DNA of 62,377 nt, taken from positions 1-62,377 of the forward strand of contig JAKACZ010000026.1 in NCBI GenBank assembly GCA_021820965.1, written 5' to 3'. Shown here in pieces: positions 1 to 8,999 of this stretch; position 1 is the stretch's first letter, and each line of letters starts with the position of its first letter. The stretch is from Bacillota bacterium. Its GTDB lineage: Bacteria > Bacillota > Sulfobacillia > Sulfobacillales > Sulfobacillaceae. The notes beneath the pieces are model-generated. The model did no database searches. It saw nothing but the letters and a program-made list of their open reading frames with translations, and had not been told where the DNA came from. Position numbers and translations under genes: made by a program.

Positions 1-125
1 AATCTGAGCGAATTGATGGGGACCAACGGTTGCCCTCGATGGACAACATGCTATGATGAGGGAGACGGGATTCCAGGTGGGTGAATTGTTTGACGCACCC
101 CGGTTGAATTAAATGACGTTTGACA
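1..125. mobile_element. Left copy of a 124-bp inverted terminal sequence (insertion-sequence end)
   Basis: Bases 2-125 are the exact reverse complement of 62254-62377. The match stops abruptly at the inner edge, where TGTCAAACGTCA (read outward) meets unique DNA. This is what one end of a multicopy insertion sequence looks like where an assembly breaks. No transposase is visible because the element would run out of the window. The family is not recognised. It truncates the gene that starts at 127. Confidence 0.75.
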
Positions 126-126
126 T

Positions 127-2202
127 TTTCAAACAGTGATTTTAACAGAGGATGCGGATTTTGTGTTTTTTGGTCCACATCTTCAATACATGTCGGGCAT
201 GATGGATTTAATGGTGAAATGGACGCTCGAGAACCGCAGCGATGATCCGGGAATCTTTGATGGGGATATGTTCTTGCAGAACGACCCGTGGGTTGGTACC
301 GCTCATCAGCCGGATGTGGGATTACTTTGCCCGGTATTTGTCGACAATCAGCTATTTTGTTGGGTGGCCAATGCCATGCACCAAGCCGATGTCGGGGGGA
401 CGACACCGGGTAGCTTTTGCCCCGACGCGACTGACATTTATCACGATCCCCCTTGTTTTCCTCCTATTAAAATCGTCGACCGCGGACGCATTGTCCGTCA
501 GGTGGAAGATCTATATAAACGCCAATCACGACTACCGACGGCGCTGGCATTAGACTTGCGCGCTGGTATTGCGGGAAACAATGTCGCCAAAGACCGTATA
601 CTCGCGCTTGTGAAGCGCTATGGAGCCTCAGTCGTCAAAGGGGTTATGCGCCGGATTATTCAGGCTAGCGAAGCGGCCTTAGTGGAGCGGTTGAAACTCA
701 TACCAGACGGCACATGGCGTGAGCGTTCCTATCAAGAAGTGGCCGTTACCGGTGATCGAGGCGTGTATCAGTGGATGATGACATTAACCAAGAAGGGCGA
801 TCAACTCATCTTTCAGAACGAAGGCACTGATCCGCAAAAAGGCTCCGCCAATCTGCCTTTTGCTGGGTGGCGTGGTGCGATTTTAGGAGTGCTGAACGTT
901 TTGATGTTGCCGGAACAGATGGGGGCATTGGGGGGATTTACCGCGTTCATTGGCGGGATTGCCCGGCATTGTCTCTTTGAACCCACCCCCGGCACCATGA
1001 CCTGTCCCGACTATGGTGCAGCGGTCAGTCCTGCCGGCATTTATGCGACGGAATTGGCCATCGCGATGGCCAATGCGCTTGTCGCCAAGATGCTCACGTG
1101 TTCCGAGACATTACGCGATACGGCGCTGACGACCGGACCCGCGCAGTGGGGGAGCACGCTGCTCGCTGGATTGGATCAATACGGAAAACCGGCCATCGTT
1201 ACACTGACAGATCAAATGATTGGTACGCGAGGAGCAACCCCCACCACGGATGGGGTAGCGGGCGATGGTAGCTTTTGGATTCCTGAAGGTCGAGGGCCCA
1301 ACGTTGAATATTATGAATCGATTTGGCCCTTGCTCTATCTCTATCGCCGTGAACACATCAACTCAGGCGGCGCTGGTCGGATGCGTGGGGGAAATGGGGG
1401 AATCATCGGGTATGTGCCTTATGATGGTTCGTATTTGGCGGTGGCGGTGGCGACTGCGGAGGGCGTTCCGAAGACGACAGGAATTGCAGGTGGGTATCCA
1501 GGCTCCTGTAACATGAGTGTTGTTTTGCACGAGAGCTCAGTAAGACAGGCATTCGAGGAGGGACGTGTTCCCCAGTCTCTGGACGACTTGAGCGGGACGA
1601 CGGAACGATGTGCCAACAAAGGATTGCCCATTCCCGTCGGGTTAAACGATGTGGTGGAATGGAATTGGGGGTCGTCGGCCGGGTACGGGGACCCCATTCT
1701 AAGAGACCCGGAAAAAGTGGCCGCAGATATCTCTCAAGGGATTGTGACCCGAGATTTTGCACATGACGTGTATGGTGTCGTGGTGTCAGATGAGGGTATC
1801 GTGGATGAATTAGGAACCATTAGTTGGCGACAAACCATCCGAAACCAACGGCTGGCGCGCGCGAGTACACCGTCATACTCGGTGACCGAAGACTATTCCA
1901 GCGCAAAAGTCTATCAGCTAGGGGATCAAATTCTCTTGGTAGTTGACGGTCAAGGCCAAAGACATTACCAATGCAATCAGTGTCACACGTCTTTGGGCTC
2001 AGGCCACCAAAACGTGAAAGACTTTCTGGCACGGTGGAACGCGGCCGTTTCACAGGCGGGATACTATTATGAGGATCCCGCGCGCTTCGTCGACGAAAAC
2101 ATGGAATTCCGCGAGTTCTACTGCCCTCACTGTGGCACTATGCTGGCCAACGAGGTAGCCCGTGTAGGCGACGCGCCGCTTAATGAGTATGAAATCTCAT
2201 GA
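127..2202 (+). CDS. 5'-truncated hydantoinase B / acetone-acetophenone carboxylase-type subunit with C-terminal zinc ribbon
   Basis: The body matches the hydantoinase-B family (N-methylhydantoinase B, acetone and acetophenone carboxylase large subunits), for example QNDPWVGTAHQPDV near the start and GAGRMRGGNGG in the second half. Family members normally have roughly 80-100 more N-terminal residues. Here the frame opens directly at the edge of the inverted repeat, so the start was lost by insertion; the GTG at 136 is only a chance start. The last ~75 residues carry two Cys pairs (CNQCH and CPHCG, about 130 bases apart), resembling the small zinc-binding gamma subunit of acetone carboxylase, so two subunits seem fused. 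The partner HyuA/ATPase-like subunit is not in the window. It overlaps the next ORF by ATGA. Such enzymes carboxylate ketones or hydrolyse hydantoins/oxoprolines; the carboxylase role is inferred from the ligase next door. Confidence 0.8.
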   Translation, partial: FQTVILTEDADFVFFGPHLQYMSGMMDLMVKWTLENRSDDPGIFDGDMFLQNDPWVGTAHQPDVGLLCPVFVDNQLFCWVANAMHQADVGGTTPGSFCPDATDIYHDPPCFPPIKIVDRGRIVRQVEDLYKRQSRLPTALALDLRAGIAGNNVAKDRILALVKRYGASVVKGVMRRIIQASEAALVERLKLIPDGTWRERSYQEVAVTGDRGVYQWMMTLTKKGDQLIFQNEGTDPQKGSANLPFAGWRGAILGVLNVLMLPEQMGALGGFTAFIGGIARHCLFEPTPGTMTCPDYGAAVSPAGIYATELAIAMANALVAKMLTCSETLRDTALTTGPAQWGSTLLAGLDQYGKPAIVTLTDQMIGTRGATPTTDGVAGDGSFWIPEGRGPNVEYYESIWPLLYLYRREHINSGGAGRMRGGNGGIIGYVPYDGSYLAVAVATAEGVPKTTGIAGGYPGSCNMSVVLHESSVRQAFEEGRVPQSLDDLSGTTERCANKGLPIPVGLNDVVEWNWGSSAGYGDPILRDPEKVAADISQGIVTRDFAHDVYGVVVSDEGIVDELGTISWRQTIRNQRLARASTPSYSVTEDYSSAKVYQLGDQILLVVDGQGQRHYQCNQCHTSLGSGHQNVKDFLARWNAAVSQAGYYYEDPARFVDENMEFREFYCPHCGTMLANEVARVGDAPLNEYEIS

Positions 2203-2258
2203 TCCAGCATCATCCATCAAGGGGTCTTACGATAACCGGGACAGTGGAGGGCGATAAC

Positions 2259-3857
2259 ATGGGATTTCCCAATCAAGCATATCAAGATATCCGAACAGAG
2301 GTTATCCAGGGCGTAGAGATGCGATGCTACTATCCCCGCCCCACCTCGCTGAGTCAGATGCTTAAGGAAAGTGTCGCCAGGTGGGGGCCGCGGGAATGCC
2401 TGGTGTTTAACGGGAAGCGATTGACCTATGCGGAGTTTTCGGACGAGGTGCGTCTCGTCGCGGAAGCGTTAACATATCAGGGAATGGGCAGCGGCGCGCG
2501 AATCGCTTTATTGATGGAAAATCGATTAGAGTTTCCCGTGGCATATTATGCTGTTCAAGAAATCAACGCCGTTGCCGTGGTGTTAAACGCTCGTCTCAAG
2601 ACGGACAAATTGGAGTTATTGCTGAGGGACTCCGACGCACAATTGTTGATAGTGGCACACGATCTTTGGCAATCGATGGCAGGCGTTCGCCATCGGTTGC
2701 CCACACTGCAGCAGGTCGTTGTTTTAGATGCAAACGGGCAAGACAATACAGGGCCAGATACGCTGTCATGGCAGTCATTTCTTGACAAACGCGAACATTA
2801 TTCAACGCACCTGCCCATTGAAGACGCAATCGCCGCATTATTATACACATCAGGCACCACAGGGATGCCTAAAGGCGCCATCCAAACCCATCGCAACTTA
2901 ATCTCCAACGCGATGAACATGGTGAAACTACTCGAGGTAACTCCGGAGGACCGAACGTTATTGGTCGCACCGGCCTTTCATGCCACCGCAGTGAATTCGC
3001 AAATTCACGGAATGCTCTACGCTGGCGGCGCGACTGTGATACGTCCCTATTTTAAAACGGGAGATTTTGTTGAACAGCTCGAACAAGAGAATATTAGCAT
3101 TGCCATTGGCGTGGCGACCATGTTCTGGTTTATGTTAGAATTTCCAACTTTAGCGAACCGAGATTTGTCATCATTGCGCTACATTGTCTACGGCGGTTCG
3201 CCCGCGCCGACAGATTTGATTTCCCGATTAAAGCGTCAATTTCCCGCCGTCCGTTTAGGTAACGTGTGGGGACTGACTGAATGCACCTCAATAACCACTT
3301 TATTGGCTGATGACGCGGCACTCAGCAAACCGGATTCTGTCGGAAAGCCAGCTCCGACGTTAGAGGTCCGGGTGGATCTGGACTCCCAAGACGTGGGTGT
3401 TGGCCAGTTATTGGTAAAAGGTCCTTCGGTGATTCCGGGATACTGGCATAACGACGAGGCTACGCGCAGCACCATCCACGATGGATGGTTGCAGACTGGG
3501 GATATTGGCCGTATTGATGAGGATGGGTTTGTATACGTGCTGGACCGTATCAAAGACATGATCATTCGGGGTGGCCAAAATATCTATTCGATTGAAGTGG
3601 AGAACGTTTTGTACCAACACCCGCAAATCCTTGATGCGGCGGTAGTCGGGATAGCTGATGTGGCGTGGGGGGAACGCGTCAAAGCCTTCGTGGTGCCTAA
3701 ACCTGAAACCACCCCCTCAGTCGAGGAAATTCAAGAATTTTGCCGAGCGAGACTTGCGCGATATATGGTGCCCGAAACGATTCGCCTGATAGAAGCGTTG
3801 CCACGCAACCCAGGGGGGAAAGTGCTAAAAGATGTGTTGCGAGCTACGGAGGACTAG
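2259..3857 (+). CDS. AMP-forming acyl-CoA ligase (1 of 3)
   Basis: A class I adenylate-forming enzyme that activates a carboxylic acid to acyl-AMP and then to acyl-CoA. The phosphate-binding loop YTSGTTGMPKG, the WGLTECTS motif, the hinge TGDIGRIDEDG followed by DRIKDMIIRGGQNIYSIEVE, and the C-terminal catalytic lysine in PGGKVLK are all present. An upstream ATG at 2199 overlaps the previous stop, but ATG 2259 has GGAGGG seven bases upstream and removes a non-homologous leader, giving 532 residues, a normal length. It lies directly behind a carboxylase-type gene, as benzoylacetate-CoA ligase does in acetophenone pathways. The substrate cannot be read from sequence. Confidence 0.9.
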   Translation: MGFPNQAYQDIRTEVIQGVEMRCYYPRPTSLSQMLKESVARWGPRECLVFNGKRLTYAEFSDEVRLVAEALTYQGMGSGARIALLMENRLEFPVAYYAVQEINAVAVVLNARLKTDKLELLLRDSDAQLLIVAHDLWQSMAGVRHRLPTLQQVVVLDANGQDNTGPDTLSWQSFLDKREHYSTHLPIEDAIAALLYTSGTTGMPKGAIQTHRNLISNAMNMVKLLEVTPEDRTLLVAPAFHATAVNSQIHGMLYAGGATVIRPYFKTGDFVEQLEQENISIAIGVATMFWFMLEFPTLANRDLSSLRYIVYGGSPAPTDLISRLKRQFPAVRLGNVWGLTECTSITTLLADDAALSKPDSVGKPAPTLEVRVDLDSQDVGVGQLLVKGPSVIPGYWHNDEATRSTIHDGWLQTGDIGRIDEDGFVYVLDRIKDMIIRGGQNIYSIEVENVLYQHPQILDAAVVGIADVAWGERVKAFVVPKPETTPSVEEIQEFCRARLARYMVPETIRLIEALPRNPGGKVLKDVLRATED

Positions 3858-3860
3858 ACA

Positions 3861-4619
3861 ATGCCGTATCTCTTGAGCCTCAAGGATAAAGTTGCCGTGG
3901 TCACCGGAGGGGGCGGAGGGTTGGGTCACGTGATTAGCGGCGCACTGGCCGAAGCAGGTGCTCAAGTTGTCATTGCAAGCCGAAACCTGGCTGCCTGTGA
4001 GTCGGCCGCCGCCACCTTTTCGAAGTTTGAAATGTTCCCCTACGCCGTCGATGTGACGGACCGTTCAAGCATTGAACGCATGGTTCAGACTGTGACGGAG
4101 CGTTTTGGGCGCATTGATATTCTGGTTAACAACGCGGGTATCAGCCCCTTTACAGCGCCCATGCTACGCACGCGCGCCTCGGGATTGAAACGTCTCTTGG
4201 ACGTTAATGTCATCGGAGCCTTAGAGTGTGCGCAAGCATGCGCCGCCCCGATGATCGCTCGGGGGGAAGGCGTGATGATTAATGTGGCCTCTTCGGCAGC
4301 AGCGATTGGAGTAGACGGGATTGGAGCCTATGCAGTCAGCAAAGCAGCCTTGGTGAAACTCACACAACAACTAGCCGGGGAGTGGGGCCCGCTGGGAATA
4401 CGTGTCAATGCCATTGCGCCGGGTTTCATGGGGGTGGGGATGGCGAAATACGCCGAGGATAACGAGGGGCTTCTTGCTCCACTCCTGAGTCGTACTCCCT
4501 TAGGACGCACCGGCCGCCCGGAAGAAATTGCCGCTGCGATGGTGTTCTTAGCCTCGGATGAGTCTCGTTATATCTCCGGGCAAACCCTTTACATTGACGG
4601 GGGGGCTTCCACATGGTAG
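3861..4619 (+). CDS. Short-chain dehydrogenase/reductase
   Basis: A classical 252-residue SDR acting on an alcohol/ketone pair with NAD(P). The glycine-rich motif TGGGGGLG is near residue 17, NNAG near 91, and the catalytic Ser with Tyr-x3-Lys sits in GAYAVSKAAL. The C-terminal SGQTLYIDGG is typical of FabG-like members. It follows the ligase by three bases and overlaps the next SDR, so it is co-translated. It may act on a hydroxyacyl-CoA or hydroxyacid intermediate of this cluster. Confidence 0.88.
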   Translation: MPYLLSLKDKVAVVTGGGGGLGHVISGALAEAGAQVVIASRNLAACESAAATFSKFEMFPYAVDVTDRSSIERMVQTVTERFGRIDILVNNAGISPFTAPMLRTRASGLKRLLDVNVIGALECAQACAAPMIARGEGVMINVASSAAAIGVDGIGAYAVSKAALVKLTQQLAGEWGPLGIRVNAIAPGFMGVGMAKYAEDNEGLLAPLLSRTPLGRTGRPEEIAAAMVFLASDESRYISGQTLYIDGGASTW

Positions 4620-5401
4620 AGCACGAGATGGAGAGAGTGGCCTTAATCACCGGTGCGGCCGGAGGTATCGGGAGAGCGATTGCGTTATCTCTTGGCCGAG
4701 TGGGGTACAAACTCGTGTTGACGGACCTCGATGCCGCCATCGAAGACACGCAAAAAGAGATGCAGGCCTTGGGGATGGACGTGATCGCCGTTACAGGCGA
4801 TGTGGCCGATTATGGGTTATTTGAGGAAGCCATCGTAGCGGCGAAAGCACAGTATGGTTCGATAACCATTCTTGTCAATAATGCAGGGATTACAAACAAT
4901 ATCGCCAAGACGGACAAAATGCCGATTGCGGCGTGGCAACGGGAACTGGACGTTAACTTAACCGGTTTCTTTTACGGTTGTCGGTCGACATTACCCATGA
5001 TGTGTGAAAGCCACTGGGGACGAATTGTCAATATCAGTTCCGTCGCGGCTCTTAACGGGCTCGACCGGCAGGTTGGCTATGCCGCTAGCAAAGCCGGCAT
5101 TTTAGGATTGACCCAAACCATTGCTCTGGAATATGCCGCCATGGGGATTACCTGCAATGCCGTGTTGCCCGGCATGATTGCTACCCGCGCCGTGCTCTCT
5201 ATGCCAAAGGCGCTCAAACAGCAAACCACCGATCTGATTCCTGCGGCACGGTTTGGTGTGCCCGCCGATGTAGCCAATTTAGTGACGTTTCTCGTATCCG
5301 ATCTTGCTGGATATATCACGGGGGCCGCTATTCCTGTCGATGGGGGCGCCCACTGTAATCCTATTACGCTAGCCCGTATGAGAACTGCGCCGCCAAAATG
5401 A
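4613..5401 (+). CDS. Short-chain dehydrogenase/reductase (second)
   Basis: A 262-residue classical SDR with TGAAGGIG, NNAG and the active-site YAASKAG motif, ending in the usual GAAIPVDGGAH. It overlaps the preceding SDR by seven bases. An internal ATG at 4628 is an alternative start; both begin just ahead of the first beta strand. Two tandem but dissimilar SDRs suggest two sequential oxidations or different stereoisomers. Substrate unknown. Confidence 0.88.
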   Translation: MVEHEMERVALITGAAGGIGRAIALSLGRVGYKLVLTDLDAAIEDTQKEMQALGMDVIAVTGDVADYGLFEEAIVAAKAQYGSITILVNNAGITNNIAKTDKMPIAAWQRELDVNLTGFFYGCRSTLPMMCESHWGRIVNISSVAALNGLDRQVGYAASKAGILGLTQTIALEYAAMGITCNAVLPGMIATRAVLSMPKALKQQTTDLIPAARFGVPADVANLVTFLVSDLAGYITGAAIPVDGGAHCNPITLARMRTAPPK

Positions 5402-5417
5402 TAAAGGAGGGAGTTCT

Positions 5418-6149
5418 ATGGACCGATGGTTTAGCGAAGAACAGTTAAGAGAAATGAGTCGTCCTACCATGGACAGAGTGATTGAGAAGATTCAGACAGG
5501 TGAGTATGATGAGGCCATCCACTTATGTGATGACATGAAGAGCGAATGGGGATTTCTCCATGATTTGATGGTTGAATCTCTGGCTGCGTTGTTGACCTAT
5601 ATTGGAGACATGCATGGTGAGGAAGAAGTGGGCACCGCGTTACGATTCATGACTGAAAAAGCGTGGAAAGATTCGGCATACAAGATTGCCACACGTGACC
5701 CTCGCAAGGTGGCTATGGCATTGGCCGCGACCTGGCGAGCTCATAGTACCGGTGGGGTAGGGCCTATGCCAGGGGAATTTACGGTCGAAGAAGACGCAGA
5801 AAAGTTTACCTATACCATGAACCCGTGCGGTAGCGGGCAAAGATTGTGGCGCCGCGGTTTTTACGACCCGCCGAAAAGTTATGGGATGACCTCCAAATCC
5901 TATGATTGGTCCTTTCACCGCGAGAACTTTCCTTACTACTGCGCTCACTGCACCTTTATGAATGAGTCGATGCCGATCGAATGGGTTGGAACGCCGCTCT
6001 ATCCGTTGGATCCACCACTGTCACCAGACGGTCAGTGTACTTGGTACTTTTATAAAGATCCTCGAGACATCCCGGACCGTTTTTATGCGCGGTATGACAA
6101 GAGCAAAAACCCTGAGCCCGAAGTCAAGGGTAATCGGACAAAGTCATAG
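5418..6149 (+). CDS. Uncharacterised protein with Cys motifs in acyl-CoA cluster
   Basis: I do not recognise this 243-residue soluble protein. The first half is acidic and helical. The second half holds NPCGSGQRLWRRG (about residue 136) and YCAHCTFMNES (about 174), then PIEWVGTPLYPLDPP and CTWYFYKDP near the end. The spaced cysteines (C-x2-C plus single Cys) look like a metal site, and the dense aromatic and Pro residues look like a substrate pocket rather than a structural finger. It has a strong ribosome site (AAAGGAGGG) and sits mid-operon between SDR and ligase genes, so a metal-dependent enzyme of the same pathway or a carboxylase accessory subunit is plausible but unproven. Confidence 0.8.
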   Translation: MDRWFSEEQLREMSRPTMDRVIEKIQTGEYDEAIHLCDDMKSEWGFLHDLMVESLAALLTYIGDMHGEEEVGTALRFMTEKAWKDSAYKIATRDPRKVAMALAATWRAHSTGGVGPMPGEFTVEEDAEKFTYTMNPCGSGQRLWRRGFYDPPKSYGMTSKSYDWSFHRENFPYYCAHCTFMNESMPIEWVGTPLYPLDPPLSPDGQCTWYFYKDPRDIPDRFYARYDKSKNPEPEVKGNRTKS

Positions 6150-6224
6150 CTTGATGAGGTAGCGGCGCACCCACCATGGTGGAACGCCTCGTTGCGGTTT
6201 TAATCAAAGGCTAGGGAGGAAGAG

Positions 6225-7763
6225 ATGATGAACGTTGGGAGTCTCTTAGACCGGCAAGCCGATCGAAATCCTCATAAACTTGCCATGGTGGACGGTGGGC
6301 GCCAGTGGACGTACCACCGTTTGAATCACCGCGCCAATCAATTGGCGGAGGGGTTTATGGACTTGGGCGTTCAAAAAGGCGATCGGGTAGGGGTATTATT
6401 GCCGAATTGTGGGGAGTATTGGGAGACCTATTTTGCATTGGCCAAGATAGGCGCTGTTATGGTTCTCATTAACTGGCGAATGAGCCTCAAGGAAATTGGG
6501 TTTATTCTGACCGATGCCGAGTGCCAAGCCTTAGTTGTCCACCATGTGCGGTCTACGGAACTTCTCTCAAACGACTTGGCAGTATCTATGCCACCAACCG
6601 TTTTGGTGGTGGGGCCCGTGCCACCTCATCCCTTTTTATCCTTTGTTGAAGTCTTAGAACAGGCCTCGCCTGAGTTTCTCAACGCTCCTGATGTAGCGCT
6701 TCACGATGATCAATTGCTTTTATATACATCAGGTACGACGGGGCGACCCAAAGGGGTTCTTATCACGCACGAGAACACGTTGTGGAATTCAATAAACCAA
6801 ATCGTCGATTTAGCCCTAACCGCTCAAGATTCCACGCTGGTTATTTGCCCACTTTTTCACGTGTCCGGCCTTTATGACTTGACTTTTCCGCTCTTGCATA
6901 TAGGGGGGACGGTATATATTGCCTCACGGTTTGATCCTTCTGAAACGTTACGCACTATCGAACAGCAGCGAATTACGACGTTAATGACGGTGCCGACGAT
7001 GATTTATGACCTGATTAACGTGTCGGAGATCACACGGTATAACCACAGTAGTCTTCGATTGGTCGTGTGTGGGGGCGCACCGCTTCCGGTACAGATCATT
7101 GAAAAGGCAATGGTGCAACTCTCGCCTCACTTTGTGCAAGGCTACGGATTAACCGAGGGCACCTCGGTCGTGACGTTTCTTCCGTCCGACGAAAGTACCC
7201 GTCGTCTCGGGTCTATTGGGAAGCCTTTCTTACATGTCGACCTCAAGTTGGTGGATGATGGTCACCAACCGGTTGCCATTGGAGAGGTTGGTGAAATTGT
7301 TATTCGCGGGCACACGGTCACGCGGGGATATTGGCATTTAGTCGAGGAGACCCGTAAGGCGTTTCGGGATGGTTGGCTCGTGACGGGAGACATGGCACGC
7401 CAAGATGAGGACGGCTTTCTATATTTAGTGGACCGAAGAAAAAACCTGATTATCAGCGGAGGTGAAAATATTTATCCAAAAGAAATTGAAGATGTTCTAT
7501 TGCAGCATCCGGCGGTGCGAGAAGCTGCTGTGGTTGGGGTGCCTGATGAGCGCTGGGGTGAAGCGATACTGGCGGTGATCGTGACCAAGCCAGGTCATAC
7601 CACGGACGCCGACGGCATCAGAGAATTTTGCCTTTCGCATCTGGCGAGCTACAAAAAGCCCCGCCATGTTCGTTTCGTGGAAAAACTTCCCCGGACTGAT
7701 ACCGGAAAGGTGTCAAAACCGATACTCCAGCAATTATTGAGCGGGGGCACGGCCCCACTCTGA
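6225..7763 (+). CDS. AMP-forming acyl-CoA ligase (2 of 3)
   Basis: A 512-residue acid:CoA ligase with P-loop YTSGTTGRPKG, QGYGLTEGTS, TGDMARQDEDG, DRRKNLIISGGENIYPKEIE and the catalytic-lysine region DTGKVSKP. The full set of adenylation motifs indicates an active enzyme. The start is the first of two ATGs behind GGGAGGAAGAG. It resembles medium/long-chain or aromatic acid ligases, but the side-chain pocket cannot be decoded by eye. Confidence 0.9.
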   Translation: MMNVGSLLDRQADRNPHKLAMVDGGRQWTYHRLNHRANQLAEGFMDLGVQKGDRVGVLLPNCGEYWETYFALAKIGAVMVLINWRMSLKEIGFILTDAECQALVVHHVRSTELLSNDLAVSMPPTVLVVGPVPPHPFLSFVEVLEQASPEFLNAPDVALHDDQLLLYTSGTTGRPKGVLITHENTLWNSINQIVDLALTAQDSTLVICPLFHVSGLYDLTFPLLHIGGTVYIASRFDPSETLRTIEQQRITTLMTVPTMIYDLINVSEITRYNHSSLRLVVCGGAPLPVQIIEKAMVQLSPHFVQGYGLTEGTSVVTFLPSDESTRRLGSIGKPFLHVDLKLVDDGHQPVAIGEVGEIVIRGHTVTRGYWHLVEETRKAFRDGWLVTGDMARQDEDGFLYLVDRRKNLIISGGENIYPKEIEDVLLQHPAVREAAVVGVPDERWGEAILAVIVTKPGHTTDADGIREFCLSHLASYKKPRHVRFVEKLPRTDTGKVSKPILQQLLSGGTAPL

Positions 7764-7879
7764 CGATGGACGATTTCGCTATCATCAGCCCCCTTCCGAA
7801 TGATTGACGTCCCACGAGACAGGAAGGGAGTTCAGCCTACGATTGCAATGATCCATTTGAGAAAGAGGGTTAGACGGCA

Positions 7880-8932
7880 ATGAAAGCGGCAGTGTTTCAA
7901 GCGCCAGGGCGGATTCAAGTGCAAGAGATGGATGTGCCTTTAATTGGAGAAAACGACGTGCTGTTAAAAGTGAGAGTCGTAGGCATTTGCGGGTCGGATC
8001 TTCACACGTACCGGACCGGACTGTACGCGTTTCCCAATCAGGTGATGGGCCACGAATTTTGTGGCGAAGTGGTCGACATGGGGCATGGCGTACATGGGAT
8101 AACCCGGGGTCAACGCGTAACAGGATTTTCGGCGACAGTATGCGGCGAATGCTTCTGGTGCAAGCGCCAACAATTTCGACTATGTCCTCACTTGTTTGAA
8201 ACGTATACCGGCTATGGGATGCCCGGAGCCATGGCAGAGTACGTCAAGATAACCGATGCCGTGTTGGGCACGAATCTGTTTGTCATTCCTGATGAACTTA
8301 CCGATGAGGACGCCGCAATGGCAGAGCCGCTGGGAACGGCACTTTATGCGATGAGCCGAACTAAGCCGCAGGAGGCGGATATGGTCATGGTCCTTGGGGC
8401 AGGGACCATTGGCAATTTACTGATGCAAGGGTTAAAGGCTTCTTCGGTTAATCGGGTCATTGTCACCGAAGTATCTCCACACCGCGCTGACTTAGCGCGC
8501 GAATTGGGCGCGGACGTTGTCATCAACCCACAACAGAGCGCCGACATGATAGAGACGGTGCAATCCTTAACCGGCAAGGGCGACCATCATTTTGGCAGTG
8601 GAGGCATGGCCGATATTGTCTACGATACCGCCGCCACCCGCCATACGTTTAATGACGCCGTGAACTTCGTACGGGCGGGAGGCGTCGTGGCCTTAGTCGG
8701 ATTGACGGAAGCAGCCTCAACGGTGGATGTCAGTCGCATTATTCTCAAAGATATTCGGATAGTCGGGGCCTTAGGTTCCATCATACCGCGAGGGCTCGAT
8801 TACCTCCGACGAGGTCTTGCCCGGGCGTCGCCACTGGTTACGCATCGGTTTGCGTTAGAGGAAGCAGATCAGGCCTTCAACACGCTATTACGAGATCCTG
8901 TGGCGATGAAAGTTTTGTTACTCGTCTCGTGA
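7880..8932 (+). CDS. Zinc-dependent alcohol/polyol dehydrogenase (MDR family)
   Basis: Medium-chain dehydrogenase of 350 residues. It has the catalytic zinc ligands in GICGSDLHTY and GHEFCGEV, a structural zinc site of four cysteines in CGECFWCKRQQFRLC, and an NAD-binding GAGTIG. The pattern is close to threonine 3-dehydrogenase and sorbitol dehydrogenase groups. It oxidises a secondary alcohol, supplying a ketone or keto acid to the pathway. It is preceded by about 115 non-coding bases and so may be separately expressed. Confidence 0.88.
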   Translation: MKAAVFQAPGRIQVQEMDVPLIGENDVLLKVRVVGICGSDLHTYRTGLYAFPNQVMGHEFCGEVVDMGHGVHGITRGQRVTGFSATVCGECFWCKRQQFRLCPHLFETYTGYGMPGAMAEYVKITDAVLGTNLFVIPDELTDEDAAMAEPLGTALYAMSRTKPQEADMVMVLGAGTIGNLLMQGLKASSVNRVIVTEVSPHRADLARELGADVVINPQQSADMIETVQSLTGKGDHHFGSGGMADIVYDTAATRHTFNDAVNFVRAGGVVALVGLTEAASTVDVSRIILKDIRIVGALGSIIPRGLDYLRRGLARASPLVTHRFALEEADQAFNTLLRDPVAMKVLLLVS

Positions 8933-8999
8933 AGCCAAGTACCCAAGGTGCGTCCAGCAAAAGTTGGGAAGATAGTGCCGTAAAGAGGAGAGACACCCC

